This document shows, one piece after another, positions 1 through 10,138 of a stretch of 64,000 bases of DNA. Within the stretch, counting starts at the first letter, position 1, and each line of letters opens with the position of its first letter. The notes below the pieces were generated by a model. It was not told the DNA's origin. It did not search any database and worked only from the letters and a program-made list of their open reading frames with translations. The DNA is from Gammaproteobacteria bacterium LSUCC0096 (lineage in GTDB: Bacteria > Pseudomonadota > Gammaproteobacteria > Pseudomonadales > Litorivicinaceae). The DNA is taken from NCBI GenBank assembly GCA_008087055.1, contig VIEA01000002.1:334764-398763 (forward strand), in the 5' to 3' direction. The translations under genes and the position numbers were made by a program.

Positions 1-62
1 TTTCCCCATTTCGAATGAATGACCTGTATCCTATGGTCTTTCGTAATCGGATGGAGATTTTC

Positions 63-434
63 ATGGCGAAGCCTGGCTATCAGGGTCTGACGCGTATCAT
101 CAAAGCAGCCGGCTATTCCGCGAAAGGATTTAGGGCGGCTTGGAAGTATGAGTCCGCATTTCGTCAGGAAGTTGTTCTAACCGCTGCGCTTATCCCTTTT
201 GCATTCTGGCTTGGCCGTGACCCGATTGAAATTGGGATGCTCATTTCATCCCTGTTACTTGTCGTTATTGTCGAGCTGCTCAACTCTGGAATTGAAGCCG
301 TAGTGGACCGTGTTGGCGATGAACCGCATAACCTGTCGGGACGCGCGAAAGATTTAGGGTCTGCTGCAGTATTTGTCGCTTTGATTCTGGCATCCGTGCT
401 ATGGCTCTCTGTCATCATCGATCATTTGGGATAG
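63..434 (+). CDS. dgkA: Diacylglycerol kinase, prokaryotic DgkA type
   Basis: Small integral inner-membrane kinase that phosphorylates diacylglycerol to phosphatidic acid, recycling lipid released during membrane-derived glycan synthesis. The 123-residue product matches the usual length of about 122. The family signature is intact in ELLNSGIEAVVDRV (residues about 70-83, with Glu, Asn and Glu catalytic/metal residues), and three hydrophobic helices are visible. An in-frame ATG exists 48 bases upstream, but the ATG at 63 follows a GGAGAT ribosome site and gives the family-like N-terminus MAKPG. No partner gene is visible on the left because the window begins there. Confidence 0.93.
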   Translation: MAKPGYQGLTRIIKAAGYSAKGFRAAWKYESAFRQEVVLTAALIPFAFWLGRDPIEIGMLISSLLLVVIVELLNSGIEAVVDRVGDEPHNLSGRAKDLGSAAVFVALILASVLWLSVIIDHLG

Positions 435-483
435 TTCGCGATAATGCTGTTGCGGATGCGAAACAGCCTTAGACCAAACTGGT

Positions 484-512
484 TTGAAAAAATAAGTCGG
501 CCCGCCTAAGGT
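484..512 (+). promoter_or_regulatory. Weak candidate sigma-70 promoter for the 548 gene
   Basis: TTGAAA at 484-489 and TAAGGT at 507-512 are separated by 17 bases. The -35 is good and the -10 poor. It lies 36 bases upstream of the small gene at 548 and no terminator separates them. This is sequence pattern only. Confidence 0.28.
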
Positions 513-547
513 TAGACGCATAAAAACGACACTAAGGAGACAACACC

Positions 548-772
548 ATGCTAACAATTAAGCGACTCGGGCGCCGCAGTTTTGAGGTGTTTCGGCTGGG
601 CACTCCAGTTGGTATCGTTCGCTTTTTGAAAGGCGCAAAAGTGTGGACTTTCCGCCCTTATCCAACGCCCGATGCTCCGAATGGTTTGATTGAAAAATCG
701 GATAAAGTTCTGCGTAATTTATTGTGTCCGGCAGGTGAGCGCTGCACTGTTGATCGATCAGTTCACGCATAG
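548..772 (+). CDS. Small basic protein of unknown function
   Basis: A 74-residue protein that I do not recognise. It is rich in Arg and Lys, has no membrane segment or signal peptide, and carries two Cys near the C-terminus (LLCPAGERC). The start is well supported: a strong AAGGAG ribosome site lies 9 bases before the ATG, and the gene has its own 113-base upstream gap. It stands alone between dgkA and the rimP leader. The CxxxxxC pair could bind metal or form a disulfide, but nothing more can be said. Coding status is likely because of the ribosome site; function is unknown. Confidence 0.6.
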   Translation: MLTIKRLGRRSFEVFRLGTPVGIVRFLKGAKVWTFRPYPTPDAPNGLIEKSDKVLRNLLCPAGERCTVDRSVHA

Positions 773-776
773 ACAT

Positions 777-804
777 TGATTTAGCAGGGCCTCTGCTTCA
801 TACT
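777..804 (+). promoter_or_regulatory. Candidate promoter of the rimP-nusA-infB leader
   Basis: TTGATT at 777-782 and CATACT at 799-804 are separated by 16 bases. Transcription would begin near 811, giving a leader of about 110 bases that passes through the hairpin at 883-903 before rimP. Each hexamer deviates from consensus, so the call is tentative. Confidence 0.35.
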
Positions 805-882
805 ACCGCGACTTTTTACGAGGGGGCCTTGGCTGAATTTGCGTTTCGCCAGGTGCTGTGAGAAGAGAATACGCAGGCCATG

Positions 883-903
883 AACCCCATTTTGGGGTTT
901 TTT
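883..903 (+). terminator. Terminator hairpin in the rimP leader (probable attenuator)
   Basis: AACCCC (883-888) pairs with GGGGTT (894-899) across a five-base loop and runs into six T. It lies 19 bases before the rimP start and about 110 bases after the small gene. Since a promoter-like element lies upstream at 777-804, it may act as a premature terminator controlling the operon. A rimP leader attenuator has been described in Pseudomonas; that this is the same element is my inference from position. Confidence 0.7.
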
Positions 904-921
904 CGTTTTTGGCGGTTGGAA

Positions 922-1413
922 ATGACACCGAAGCAGCAGCAATTAATTGAACTTCTCGGGCCCAGTGTAGCTGCACTTGAGCTTGAGTTGTGGGCGATTG
1001 AGATTATTGGTCGAGCCAATCGGTCGACGCTGCGGTTGGTGATTGATCATCCAGAGCGTCCGGTAACGGTTGATGACTGTGAAGCCGTCAGCCGTCAGGT
1101 ATCGCGTATTTTGGACGTTGAAGACCCGCTCCCCGAGCGATACACGCTTGAAGTGTCATCACCCGGGATTGAGCGTGCGTTGTATAAACTCGAACACTTC
1201 GAGCGGTTTGTAGGTTATCAGGCCAAGCTCAAATTGAAGGTCCCTTTTGAAGGAAGAAAAAATTACTCGGGCGTCATCGCAAGAGTCGAAAATCAAGCGG
1301 TGCTATTGCAACAGGGAGATACAGAATATGAATTCCCAGCAGAGCACATTGAACGAGGTCAATTGGTTGTGACTGATGTCACACAGGTAGGCGGAAGCAA
1401 AGATGATAGGTAA
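922..1413 (+). CDS. rimP: Ribosome maturation factor RimP
   Basis: RimP assists 30S subunit maturation in the cytoplasm. The start at 922 (MTPKQQQL) gives 163 residues, close to the family's 150-170, whereas the upstream ATG at 880 would translate through the terminator hairpin and is rejected. The N-terminal alpha/beta domain contains the typical RLVIDHP strand and the motif VSSPGIERALY around residue 90, followed by a C-terminal SH3-like domain. The gene overlaps nusA by 11 bases, as expected for translational coupling in the rimP-nusA-infB operon. The ribosome site is weak (TTGGA), which fits regulation by the leader. Confidence 0.95.
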   Translation: MTPKQQQLIELLGPSVAALELELWAIEIIGRANRSTLRLVIDHPERPVTVDDCEAVSRQVSRILDVEDPLPERYTLEVSSPGIERALYKLEHFERFVGYQAKLKLKVPFEGRKNYSGVIARVENQAVLLQQGDTEYEFPAEHIERGQLVVTDVTQVGGSKDDR

Positions 1414-2923
1414 GGAAATCCTTCAGGTCGTTGAACTCTTTTCAAATGAAAAGGGAATCCCGAAAGGTATTGTGTTTGAAGCAATCGAGCAGGCGTTGGC
1501 AACAGCAACGCGAAAGCGTTACGAAGAGGAAGAAGCTGATATTCGTGTTGCGATCGATCGTGCGACTGGTGAATACGACACATTCCGTCGTTGGGTTGTT
1601 GTGCCTGATGATCATCTCGCAATCTTGGGTTCAGAGTTGACCACCGAAGAGGCTGCTGAAATTGACGCAGGTCTTCAAGTTGGTGACGAATATGAGATTG
1701 AAGTTGAATCTGCCGAGTTTGGTCGAATTGAAGCGCAGACCGCAAAGCAGGTCATCGTTCAGAAAGTGCGTGAAGCCGAACGCGAAAAAGTCGTGGCCGA
1801 TTATGAAAATCGGTTGATGAGCCTGATTAACGGGACAGTTAAAAAAGTCACGCGTGATTCGGTGATTGTTGATCTTGGTGGAGCCGCTGAAGCGCTATTG
1901 CCTCGTGAGAATCTGATCGGTCGCGAAATTTTTCGTGTGAATGATCGCGTTCGCGCGATTCTGCAGGAGATTCGTACTGAGGGTCGGGGTCCACAATTAA
2001 TCCTGTCGCGGACATCGCCCGATTTTTTGATTGAGCTGTTCAAAATTGAGGTGCCGGAGATTGCTGAAGAAACCATCGAAATTCGTGGTGCTGCGCGTGA
2101 TCCCGGAATGAGAGCGAAAATTGCTGTTAAAACCAATGACGGACGGATCGACCCAGTGGGTGCCTGCGTTGGTATGCGCGGTGCTCGTGTGCAAGCCGTT
2201 TCTAATGAGCTGAATGGCGAGCGCGTTGATATTGTGTTGTGGGATGACAATCCAGCGCAACTTGTTATTAATGCGATGTCGCCAGCAGAGGTGTCGTCTA
2301 TCGTAATGGACGAAGACAATCGCTCAATGGATGTCGCTGTGACTGGTGACAACCTTGCTCAGGCAATTGGCCGCGGTGGTCAGAACGTACGATTAGCATC
2401 TGAGCTGACAGGATGGAAGCTCAATGTGATGAGCGAAGAGCAGGCTGTTGAGCGTCAGGAAGCTGAGTCAGAGAAGCTTGTTAACATGTTTATGGTTCGA
2501 CTGGATGCTGATGCTGAACTTGCCCGCATCTTGGTGGAAGAAGGCTTTACTTCGATTGATGAAGTTGCCTACGTTCCTGTCGAAGAAATGTTGTCAATTG
2601 ATGGATTCGATGAAGATCTCGTTGAGACTCTTAGAGCACGAGCGCGTGATGTGTTGTTGACGGCCGCACTTGCTGGAGACGAATCACGTGAGCCTCAAGA
2701 TGATCTTCTAACAATGGAAGGGATGACCCCAGGGCTTGCATATCAGCTCGCAGACCGCGGTGTCTGCGCGATGGAAGACTTGGCAGAACTATCGGTTGAT
2801 GAATTGACTGAAATAGAGGGTGTGGATGAAGCCGCTGCGGCAGCCCTCATCATGAAAGCGCGTGAACCATGGTTCGCAGATGACGCTGATGAATCAGCCG
2901 AAGACAGTAGCGAACAGGAGTAA
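1403..2923 (+). CDS. nusA: Transcription termination/antitermination factor NusA
   Basis: NusA binds RNA polymerase and modulates pausing, termination and antitermination. The 506-residue protein shows the expected order: an N-terminal polymerase-binding domain (about 1-130), an S1 domain starting near NGTVKKVTRDSVIVDLGG, two KH domains (around GACVGMRGARVQAV and AIGRGGQNVRLA), and two C-terminal acidic helix-hairpin repeats (around EEGFTSIDEVA and DRGVCAMEDLA). The double C-terminal repeat is typical of gammaproteobacterial NusA. The start overlaps the end of rimP and the stop is followed 3 bases later by infB. Confidence 0.98.
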   Translation: MIGKEILQVVELFSNEKGIPKGIVFEAIEQALATATRKRYEEEEADIRVAIDRATGEYDTFRRWVVVPDDHLAILGSELTTEEAAEIDAGLQVGDEYEIEVESAEFGRIEAQTAKQVIVQKVREAEREKVVADYENRLMSLINGTVKKVTRDSVIVDLGGAAEALLPRENLIGREIFRVNDRVRAILQEIRTEGRGPQLILSRTSPDFLIELFKIEVPEIAEETIEIRGAARDPGMRAKIAVKTNDGRIDPVGACVGMRGARVQAVSNELNGERVDIVLWDDNPAQLVINAMSPAEVSSIVMDEDNRSMDVAVTGDNLAQAIGRGGQNVRLASELTGWKLNVMSEEQAVERQEAESEKLVNMFMVRLDADAELARILVEEGFTSIDEVAYVPVEEMLSIDGFDEDLVETLRARARDVLLTAALAGDESREPQDDLLTMEGMTPGLAYQLADRGVCAMEDLAELSVDELTEIEGVDEAAAAALIMKAREPWFADDADESAEDSSEQE

Positions 2924-2926
2924 GTT

Positions 2927-5419
2927 TTGTCTGACACAACAGTAAAACAGCTGGCCACACTCGTTGGTATTCCGGCTGAACAATTACTCTCTCAGATGAC
3001 AGGAGCAGGGATCGATAAGTCGTCACCTGAAGACGTCGTTACTGATGATGAGAAACAGAAACTCCTTGCACATATTCGTTCAGGACAAGCGAAAGTCTCT
3101 GCAGAACCCGCCAAAGTGACGTTGCGTCGTAAATCGACGTCAACAATTAAGGCTGGTGCTGGTGCAGTGAATGTGGAAGTTCGTAAGAAACGTACTTATG
3201 TTCATAGGGACTTAACTGCTGAGGCAGAAAAGCAGCGCGAAATTGAGGAAGCGAAACTACGCGAAGAGCAGGAAGCTGAAGAGCTTGCTCGCCGTGAGGC
3301 TGAGCAAGCAGCGCTTGATGCTGAGGTGGGATCTGCTACTCCGGAAGAAGCGCCAGTTGTCGAAGAGGTCGTAACTATTGTTGAAGAAGTGGTCGTTGAT
3401 CCAGTGGTCGTGGAGCCACCTCCGCCACCCAAAGAGGATGATGGTCGTCGACACAAGAAGGACCCGCATGTGCGTCGCGACCGGCCTATCGACGATGATG
3501 GACCGCGTCGTCATGGTAAGCCTGCTGGGAAGCGTGATGACAAGCGTGGAAAACTCGTACCAGCTGACGATGAGCGTGGACCTAAAATGCGTGGTAAGCG
3601 CAAGCCGGGTAAGGCCGCTGAAGAGCTGTCTTCACACAAATTTGAGAAGCCAGCGGCACCAATCATCCGTGAAGTTAAGATTTCAGGGCCTGTGACTGTT
3701 GCCGAACTGGCAAGTCAAATGGCTGTGAAATCAGGTGAGCTCATCAAGATTTTGATGAAGATGGGCGTTATGGCAACGATCAACCAGGTGCTTGATGAAG
3801 ATACCGCAGTTCTTGTGGTTGAAGAGATGGGTCACAAAATTGAAGTTGTTGCGGATGATGCGCTCGAGCAATCCGTGCTTGATGACTATCAAGAGCTGAA
3901 AGGCGAGCGTACGGCGCGTGCACCAGTCGTTACAGTCATGGGTCATGTTGACCATGGTAAAACGTCGCTCCTTGATCGGATACGTAAATCCCGTGTTGCA
4001 GCTGGGGAAGCTGGTGGGATCACGCAACACATCGGTGCGTATCACGTCGACACTGATAACGGCATGATCACCTTCATTGACACTCCAGGCCACGCAGCGT
4101 TTACAAGTATGCGTGCACGTGGTGCTCAGGTAACTGACGTAGTCATTCTTGTGGTCGCAGCTGACGACGGTGTGATGCCTCAGACAGAAGAAGCTGTTCA
4201 GCATGCGCGCGCAGCTGGCGTCCCAATTGTTGTGGCGGTCAATAAAATTGATAAAGAAGAAGCAGATCCCGATCGCGTGAAGACTGAGTTGGCTAGTCGC
4301 GAAGTTATTCCAGAGGATTGGGGTGGTGATGTGCAGTTCATACCTGTGAGTGCACATACAGGCGAAGGTATTGAAGCCCTTCTTGAGGCGGTATTGCTGC
4401 AATCTGAACTATTGGAGTTAACAGCTGTTCATGAGGGTCCTGCCCGAGGAACAGTTGTGGAATCGCGTCTTGATCGCGGCCGAGGTCCGGTTGCGACTGT
4501 GCTCGTACAAAATGGTCTTTTGAAAGTTGGTGATGCCATTCTTGCGGGTGAGCAGGTTGGTAAAGTCCGTGCATTGGTGGATGAAAACGGCAAACAGATC
4601 AAGCAAGCCGGGCCATCAATTCCAGTTGAGATTCTCGGTCTCTCAGGCACGCCTGATGCCGGTGATGAACTCATGGTTCTCGAGAATGAGCGTAAAGCGC
4701 GTGAAGTCGCTGAATTCCGTTCAGAACGAACTCGAGATGCTGAACACAAGCGTCAGCAAGCACAAAAGCTCGATCAAATGTTTGCCAATATGGAAGCCGG
4801 TGAAGTATCTAACCTCAACATCGTTTTGAAAACTGATGTGCGAGGCACACTTGAAGCGTTGTCTGCGGCGCTCCTAAAGCTGGCGACTGACGAAGTTCGT
4901 GTGAACCTAATCGCTCAGGGTGTTGGCGGAATTACCGAGTCAGATGCAACGCTTGCTTCATCGGCTGGGGCAATCGTCTTAGGCTTTAATGTGCGAGCGG
5001 ATGCGGGTGCCCGTCAGGTTATCGAGCGCGATGGTATTGAGCTACGTTACTACAGTGTTATTTATGACATTGTTGATGACGTCAAAGCCGCAATGTCGGG
5101 TCTTCTTGCGCCTGAGCTTCGTGAAGAAATTGTGGGTGTGGCAGAGGTTCGCGATGTCTTTAATTCACCAAAATTCGGTCAAATTGCTGGCTGTATGGTG
5201 GTTGAGGGAATTGTTTACCGGAATAAGAAAATCCGCGTACTGCGCGATAACGTTGTGATTTACGAGGGCGAGCTTGAGTCTCTCCGTCGATTCAAAGACG
5301 ATGTTAACGAAGTTCGTAACGGTACCGAGTGCGGTATTGGCGTTAAGAATTACACGGATGTGAAACCGGGCGACAAAATCGAAGTATTCGATGTTCGTGA
5401 GGTCGCACGGAAGATCTAA
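2927..5419 (+). CDS. infB: Translation initiation factor IF-2
   Basis: IF-2 is the GTPase that delivers initiator fMet-tRNA to the 30S subunit. The 830-residue protein has an N-terminal IF2_N domain, a long charged low-complexity linker (Glu/Val-rich then Pro and Arg/Lys-rich, about 90-240), a second IF2_N-like segment, the G domain with GHVDHGKT near residue 341, DTPGH and NKID, and the C-terminal tRNA-binding domains. The start is TTG, placed 6 bases after a strong GGAG that overlaps the nusA stop; no ATG gives a family-like N-terminus. It abuts nusA and overlaps rbfA by one base. Confidence 0.97.
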   Translation: MSDTTVKQLATLVGIPAEQLLSQMTGAGIDKSSPEDVVTDDEKQKLLAHIRSGQAKVSAEPAKVTLRRKSTSTIKAGAGAVNVEVRKKRTYVHRDLTAEAEKQREIEEAKLREEQEAEELARREAEQAALDAEVGSATPEEAPVVEEVVTIVEEVVVDPVVVEPPPPPKEDDGRRHKKDPHVRRDRPIDDDGPRRHGKPAGKRDDKRGKLVPADDERGPKMRGKRKPGKAAEELSSHKFEKPAAPIIREVKISGPVTVAELASQMAVKSGELIKILMKMGVMATINQVLDEDTAVLVVEEMGHKIEVVADDALEQSVLDDYQELKGERTARAPVVTVMGHVDHGKTSLLDRIRKSRVAAGEAGGITQHIGAYHVDTDNGMITFIDTPGHAAFTSMRARGAQVTDVVILVVAADDGVMPQTEEAVQHARAAGVPIVVAVNKIDKEEADPDRVKTELASREVIPEDWGGDVQFIPVSAHTGEGIEALLEAVLLQSELLELTAVHEGPARGTVVESRLDRGRGPVATVLVQNGLLKVGDAILAGEQVGKVRALVDENGKQIKQAGPSIPVEILGLSGTPDAGDELMVLENERKAREVAEFRSERTRDAEHKRQQAQKLDQMFANMEAGEVSNLNIVLKTDVRGTLEALSAALLKLATDEVRVNLIAQGVGGITESDATLASSAGAIVLGFNVRADAGARQVIERDGIELRYYSVIYDIVDDVKAAMSGLLAPELREEIVGVAEVRDVFNSPKFGQIAGCMVVEGIVYRNKKIRVLRDNVVIYEGELESLRRFKDDVNEVRNGTECGIGVKNYTDVKPGDKIEVFDVREVARKI

Positions 5420-5790
5420 TGCCAGCGGAATATAGTCGCACACAGCGTCTGGGTGAGCAGATAAAGCGAGATCTTGCTCTGCTCATTCAGCGCGAATTGA
5501 AAGACCCTCGTGTTGGCATGGTGACGGTCAATTTTGTTGACCTCTCGAAGGATCTTTCGTACGCCGATGTGAATGTCACGGTATTGGTGCCTGAGGATTC
5601 TGATGAAAAGATTGTCGAGAGTCTGACGATCCTCAATGAAGCAGCGACATTTCTGCGCACGGAGCTCGGTCGCGGACTCAAAGTTCGCAAAGTTCCGCAT
5701 TTGCGATTCCACTACGATGATTCATTAAAACGCGGGGCGCGGATTAATGAGCTGATTCATCAAGCACTGAAGAGTGACCAACACGACTGA
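5419..5790 (+). CDS. rbfA: Ribosome-binding factor A
   Basis: RbfA binds the 30S subunit near the 5' end of 16S rRNA and helps late maturation and cold adaptation. The 123-residue protein has the single KH-like fold, with the typical RTQRLGEQIKRDLALLIQ helix near the start and the strand KVRKVPHLRFHYDDS near residue 95. It starts in a TAATG overlap with infB and ends in a TGATG overlap with truB, so translation of the three genes is probably coupled. Confidence 0.97.
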   Translation: MPAEYSRTQRLGEQIKRDLALLIQRELKDPRVGMVTVNFVDLSKDLSYADVNVTVLVPEDSDEKIVESLTILNEAATFLRTELGRGLKVRKVPHLRFHYDDSLKRGARINELIHQALKSDQHD

Positions 5791-6746
5791 TGGGTAAAGG
5801 CAACAAGGGTCGCAATCTTAATGGGATCCTCATTGTGGATAAGCCTCAAGGTCTCACATCTAATGGTGTGGTCAGCCGTCTAAAGCGGTGGTCTAAAGCC
5901 AAAAAAGTTGGTCATACCGGGGCGCTCGATCCGATGGCCACTGGTGTCTTGCCGATTGTTTTTGGAGAGGCGGCGAAGTTCAGTCAATACGGCCTTGATG
6001 CCAATAAAGGGTATCTTGCTCGTGTCCAATTGGGTACGGCCACTGATACGCTTGATGCAGATGGCAATGTCGTTCTCGTCAGACCCATTCCAGAGTTGTC
6101 TGAGACGAGGATTTTGGGCGTGTTGGCTGGTTTGACTGGACCGCTGATGCAGGTACCTCCGATGGTATCGGCTCTAAAATATCAGGGCCAACCGCTTTAT
6201 AAGTTGGCTCGTCAAGGACAGGAAATCGATCGACCGCCGCGTGCGATTCATATCTTTAATAATGATCTTTTACAGTTTGATGCGGACCATGGATGGATCG
6301 ATATCCGCGTCCGCTGTTCCAAAGGGACCTATATCCGGAGCCTTGCTGAATCGATTGGTGAAGCGCTAGGAACTGCTGCGCATCTGAGTCGTTTGCGGCG
6401 TGATCTGTCGGGCGGATTTTCTCTAGAACTCGCACACACATGGAGCGCGCTGGAAATACTTCAAGAGAGTGACCCAGAGACGATTGATTCATCACTGTTA
6501 CCTGTCGATGCAATTTTGAGCCATTTTCCCTCGGTCGATCTGACCGAAAATGAGTGCATGACATTGATTCAAGGGAAAAAAGTTTCTGGAAAAGGTCTTG
6601 ATGTATGCGATACTGTGCGCGCTTATTTTGCAGGAGGTCCATTCATTGGACTGGTGTCCGTCGATTCTGATGGTGTAATCGCTGCAAAACGGATGTTATC
6701 TCCGGCTGCTGCTGGCATGCGCGGCAGTTCGGATTCTGGCCATTAA
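5790..6746 (+). CDS. truB: tRNA pseudouridine-55 synthase TruB
   Basis: TruB converts U55 in the T loop of tRNAs to pseudouridine. The 318-residue protein carries the catalytic motif [12 protein letters not shown] with Asp47, the strand motif KGTYIRSL and a C-terminal PUA-like RNA-binding region after about residue 250. It begins one base inside the rbfA stop codon and is followed by rpsO after 31 bases, the canonical order. No missing residue was seen. Confidence 0.98.
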   Translation: MGKGNKGRNLNGILIVDKPQGLTSNGVVSRLKRWSKAKKVGHTGALDPMATGVLPIVFGEAAKFSQYGLDANKGYLARVQLGTATDTLDADGNVVLVRPIPELSETRILGVLAGLTGPLMQVPPMVSALKYQGQPLYKLARQGQEIDRPPRAIHIFNNDLLQFDADHGWIDIRVRCSKGTYIRSLAESIGEALGTAAHLSRLRRDLSGGFSLELAHTWSALEILQESDPETIDSSLLPVDAILSHFPSVDLTENECMTLIQGKKVSGKGLDVCDTVRAYFAGGPFIGLVSVDSDGVIAAKRMLSPAAAGMRGSSDSGH

Positions 6747-6777
6747 GGTCGGGCATGCCATTGTAGGAGTAAAGAAA

Positions 6778-7047
6778 ATGGCTTTATCAGTAGAGAAAAA
6801 AGCTGAAATCGTTGAGAAGTTTGGCCGTGGCGGAAACGACACGGGTTCACCGGAAGTCCAGGTCGCCCTGTTGACTGCCAACATTGAAGCCCTTCAGGGT
6901 CACTTCAAGAAGAACATTCATGACCACCACAGCCGTCGTGGTCTGATCCGAATGGTCAACCAACGTCGTAAGTTACTCGATTATCTGAAGTCAAAGGATC
7001 TGGGCCGTTATTCAGCATTGATCAAGGAACTTGGTCTCCGCCGTTAA
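6778..7047 (+). CDS. rpsO: 30S ribosomal protein S15
   Basis: S15 is a primary 16S rRNA-binding protein of the small-subunit platform. The 89-residue length is exact for the family, and the conserved segments [19 protein letters not shown] and [21 protein letters not shown] are present. The start ATG has a strong AGGAG site 8 bases upstream. A terminator follows at 7063, so rpsO and pnp are probably partly uncoupled, as in other gammaproteobacteria. The 30-base upstream gap leaves little room for a long autoregulatory leader. Confidence 0.98.
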   Translation: MALSVEKKAEIVEKFGRGGNDTGSPEVQVALLTANIEALQGHFKKNIHDHHSRRGLIRMVNQRRKLLDYLKSKDLGRYSALIKELGLRR

Positions 7048-7062
7048 TCGGTTCAAAACGAA

Positions 7063-7085
7063 AACGGCCCTTCGGGGCCGTTTTT
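7063..7085 (+). terminator. Rho-independent terminator between rpsO and pnp
   Basis: AACGGCCC pairs perfectly with GGGCCGTT across a TTCG tetraloop, followed by five T. It starts 15 bases after the rpsO stop and lies 45 bases before pnp. Confidence 0.92.
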
Positions 7086-7129
7086 GCATTTTAGCCGGAT
7101 GGGATCCGGCACGTTGGAAGTAGGAAATA

Positions 7130-9205
7130 ATGGAAAAGCAAGTAGTACAATTTCAGTTTGGCGGGCAGGATGTCACGCTGGAAACAGGCGCAATCGCGCG
7201 TCAGGCAACAGGTGCCGTTTTAATCTCAATGGGCGAGACCCAAATTCTCGCAACCGTCGTCGGGGCGAAAAATGTAAAACCCGGCCAGAATTTCTTCCCA
7301 CTCTCAGTTCATTATCAAGAAAAGACATACGCTGCAGGCAAGATTCCTGGTGGCTACTTCAAGCGCGAAGGTCGTCCGACTGAGAAAGAAACACTGACGT
7401 CACGATTGATCGACCGCCCAATTCGTCCACTGTTTCCAAATGGATTCATGAATGAAGTGCAGGTTGTTTTGACAGTTATGTCAGCATCGAAAACACATGA
7501 TTCAGATATCGCAGCGATGCTCGGCGCATCTGCTGCATTGGCAATCTCTGGGATTCCGTTCAATGGACCACTGGGTGCGGCGCGTGTTGGCTTCTCAGAA
7601 GATGGCCAATATATGTTGAATCCATCGTTCGATGAGCTCTCTGACTCGCGCCTCGACATGGTTGTTGCCGGTACAAAAGACGCGGTCTTGATGGTTGAAT
7701 CTGAAGCCGATGAGTTGACAGAAGAGCAAATGTTGGGCGCTGTGATGTTTGCCCACAAAGAGTTCCAGGTTGCAATCGATGCCATTGGAGACTTCGGTAA
7801 GAAGTTTGGTAAAGATGCTTGGGAATGGGAAGCTCCATCAATTGATGAAGCTCTTCTTTCTCAAATTAAAGACCAGTATCAGCCGCGCATCGTTGAGGCG
7901 TATCAGATCTCTGAGAAGATGGTTCGTTATAACGCGTTGGGCGAGATTCGTTCAGAAGCGATTGCTGCACTTGGTGGAGCAGAAGGTGAGAACGCTGAAG
8001 CGGTTGGCGAACTGTTCAGCAAGGTCGAAAAGAATGTTGTTCGTAGCCGTGTGATCCAAGGATTGCCGCGGATTGACGGACGTGATCAGAAAACTGTTCG
8101 TCCAATTAACTGTGAAGTTGGTATGTTGAAGCGTGCACACGGTTCAGCTGTATTCACACGCGGTGAGACACAGGCAATCGTCGTAACGACTCTTGGTGCT
8201 CTGCGTGATGCGCAAATCGTCGACGGTTTGATGGGTGATGACAAAGATACCTTCATGTTGCACTACAACTTCCCTCCATACTGTGTTGGTGAAGCTGGCA
8301 TGATGTCAGGTCCTAAGCGTCGCGAAATTGGTCATGGTCGTTTGGCGCGTCGTGGTGTTTACGCCATGCTCCCTGATGAAGAAACATTCCCATATACAAT
8401 TCGTGTCGTGAGTGAGATCACGGAATCAAATGGTTCATCATCGATGGCGTCGGTATGCGGTGCGTCATTGGCGCTCATGGATGCAGGTGTTCCATTGCGT
8501 GCTCCAGTCGCTGGTATTGCGATGGGTCTCATTAAAGAAGACGAAGGCTATGCTGTTTTGACAGATATCTTGGGCGATGAAGATCACCTGGGTGACATGG
8601 ACTTTAAAGTTGCTGGTTCATCTGATGGTGTGACTGCGTTGCAAATGGATATCAAGATTCAAGGTATCACTGAAGAAATCATGCGAGTCGCTTTGACTCA
8701 AGCACAAGAAGCGCGTTTGCACATTCTTGGCGAGATGAACAAAGTGATCGATAGCGCACGTGATGAAGTTGCTGATACAGCACCGCGGACATACAGCTTC
8801 CGCATTGATCCTGACAAGATTCGTGAAGTGATCGGTAAAGGTGGTGCGACAATCCGCAGTATTTGCGAGACTTCTGGTGCGACAGTCGATCTTGATGATG
8901 ATGGTTTAGTGCGTGTTTATGCTGAAACGAAAGAAAAAGCTCAAAAGGCAATTTCGATGATCGAAGCAATCACAGCTGAAGCAGAAATTGGCGGCGTGTA
9001 TAAAGGCAAGGTCGAGCGAATCGTTGATTTCGGTGCGTTCGTTAACATTCTTCCTGGGAAGGATGGCTTGGTCCACATCAGTCAGATTTCAGAAGAGCGC
9101 GTTGAGAACGTTGAAGATCATATGAAGGTCGGTGACGTTGTTAAAGTCAAAGTGCTTGATGTTGATGCGCGTGGCCGTATCAAATTGACGATGAAAGATA
9201 TCTAA
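7130..9205 (+). CDS. pnp: Polyribonucleotide nucleotidyltransferase (PNPase)
   Basis: PNPase degrades RNA 3' to 5' by phosphorolysis as a trimer and is a core part of the degradosome. The 691-residue protein has two RNase PH domains ([11 protein letters not shown] and [20 protein letters not shown] regions), the central helical linker, a KH domain ([13 protein letters not shown], about residue 565) and an S1 domain ending the protein ([20 protein letters not shown]). A GTAGGA ribosome site precedes the ATG. The gene ends the (+) operon and is followed by a bidirectional terminator. Confidence 0.98.
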   Translation: MEKQVVQFQFGGQDVTLETGAIARQATGAVLISMGETQILATVVGAKNVKPGQNFFPLSVHYQEKTYAAGKIPGGYFKREGRPTEKETLTSRLIDRPIRPLFPNGFMNEVQVVLTVMSASKTHDSDIAAMLGASAALAISGIPFNGPLGAARVGFSEDGQYMLNPSFDELSDSRLDMVVAGTKDAVLMVESEADELTEEQMLGAVMFAHKEFQVAIDAIGDFGKKFGKDAWEWEAPSIDEALLSQIKDQYQPRIVEAYQISEKMVRYNALGEIRSEAIAALGGAEGENAEAVGELFSKVEKNVVRSRVIQGLPRIDGRDQKTVRPINCEVGMLKRAHGSAVFTRGETQAIVVTTLGALRDAQIVDGLMGDDKDTFMLHYNFPPYCVGEAGMMSGPKRREIGHGRLARRGVYAMLPDEETFPYTIRVVSEITESNGSSSMASVCGASLALMDAGVPLRAPVAGIAMGLIKEDEGYAVLTDILGDEDHLGDMDFKVAGSSDGVTALQMDIKIQGITEEIMRVALTQAQEARLHILGEMNKVIDSARDEVADTAPRTYSFRIDPDKIREVIGKGGATIRSICETSGATVDLDDDGLVRVYAETKEKAQKAISMIEAITAEAEIGGVYKGKVERIVDFGAFVNILPGKDGLVHISQISEERVENVEDHMKVGDVVKVKVLDVDARGRIKLTMKDI

Positions 9206-9210
9206 GATGA

Positions 9211-9230
9211 GAAGGGTGTTGTCACCCTTC
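9211..9230 (+). other. Perfect hairpin just after pnp
   Basis: GAAGGGTG (9211-9218) pairs with CACCCTTC (9223-9230) across TTGT. There is no T-run, so it may serve as a 3'-end stabiliser or pause ahead of the true terminator at 9242. Confidence 0.55.
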
Positions 9231-9241
9231 GATTAGAGTCG

Positions 9242-9271
9242 AAAAAGCCTCGCAAGTTGCGGGGCTTTTTT
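9242..9271. terminator. Bidirectional terminator between pnp and panC
   Basis: AAAAAGCCTCGC pairs with GCGGGGCTTTTTT (one G-T pair) and has a T-run on both strands, so it can end both pnp (+) and panC (-) transcripts, which converge here. Confidence 0.9.
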
Positions 9272-9274
9272 ATG

Positions 9275-10138
9275 TCAGTGTGTTAACTCAACGACGAGGT
9301 TATCGATCAGTCGTGCTTTACCAAGTTTGGCTGCAACCAAGATAACGGCTGAGTCAGCTTCAACATAGGACTTGGATAAGTCTTGTGCGTCCTTGATCTC
9401 CAAATAGTCCAGCACAAACCCCGCTGCGGCCAGTCGCTGTTTTTCATTTTTCATTGTGGTACTTACCTGTGTGTCTTTCTGTAATGCTGCCCCGATCGTT
9501 CGTAACGTTGCATAGAGCATTGACGCAGTATCTTTTTCTTCCTTCGAGAGATACGCGTTTCGGCTACTCATTGCGAGCCCACTTGGTTCCCGAGTCGTAT
9601 CCGCTCCGACGATGCTGACGGGAATTAACAAGTCAGCAACCATGGTCCTGATCACCTGCAGCTGTTGGTAATCTTTATTTCCGAAAACTGCGACATCTGG
9701 CTGCACAATATTTAAGAGTTTCGTAACGACTGTAGCAACACCTTTGAAATGTCCTGGTCGATGATGTCCACATAAAATTGTCGATAAGCTCGGCACATCA
9801 ATTTCTGTATTCACCCCTTTGGGATACATCTCCCGAACAGTGGGTGAAAAAACGGCATCGCAGGGGTGATTGGCGAGAGCCTTACAGTCTGACTCTAATG
9901 TCCTTGGGTAGGCATCAAAATCTTCATGAGGGCCGAACTGCATTGGATTCACGAAGATGCTGACGATGACCACATCAGCCATTTCAGCGGCTTTGTTGAC
10001 TAAATCGAGATGTCCTTGGTGTAAGTTGCCCATCGTCGGAACAAAGCCGATGGTCTTTCCGCGGCTCCGAGTAGAGGCTAAGAAATCCCGAAGATCGCTG
10101 ACAGTGCTAAATACCACTGGCCCTTGATCACTCTTCAA
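9275..10138 (-). CDS. panC: Pantothenate synthetase
   Basis: PanC joins pantoate and beta-alanine with ATP to make pantothenate, the last step of vitamin B5 synthesis. The 287-residue protein shows PTMGNLHQGH, GHHRPGHFKGVATVV, FGNKDYQQ and MSSRNAYLS, the conserved active-site blocks. The chosen start is TTG at 10138, which has a GGAG site 7 bases upstream inside panB; a GTG at 10117 would give an N-terminus closer to the E. coli protein and cannot be excluded. It overlaps the end of panB by 11 bases, indicating coupling. Confidence 0.95.
   Translation of the reverse strand: MKSDQGPVVFSTVSDLRDFLASTRSRGKTIGFVPTMGNLHQGHLDLVNKAAEMADVVIVSIFVNPMQFGPHEDFDAYPRTLESDCKALANHPCDAVFSPTVREMYPKGVNTEIDVPSLSTILCGHHRPGHFKGVATVVTKLLNIVQPDVAVFGNKDYQQLQVIRTMVADLLIPVSIVGADTTREPSGLAMSSRNAYLSKEEKDTASMLYATLRTIGAALQKDTQVSTTMKNEKQRLAAAGFVLDYLEIKDAQDLSKSYVEADSAVILVAAKLGKARLIDNLVVELTH

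Noticed and set aside
787-880. tRNA gene upstream of rimP, as in E. coli metY
   Set aside because: No cloverleaf, CCA or T-loop consensus can be found; the stretch fits an untranslated leader.
880-921. rimP start at ATG 880
   Set aside because: Translation would run through the terminator hairpin, and the extra residues (phenylalanine-rich, from the T-run) are not family-like.
3731-4402. 223-residue leftward frame inside infB
   Set aside because: A shadow frame within the IF-2 G domain; composition rich in Cys, His and Trp and no ribosome site.
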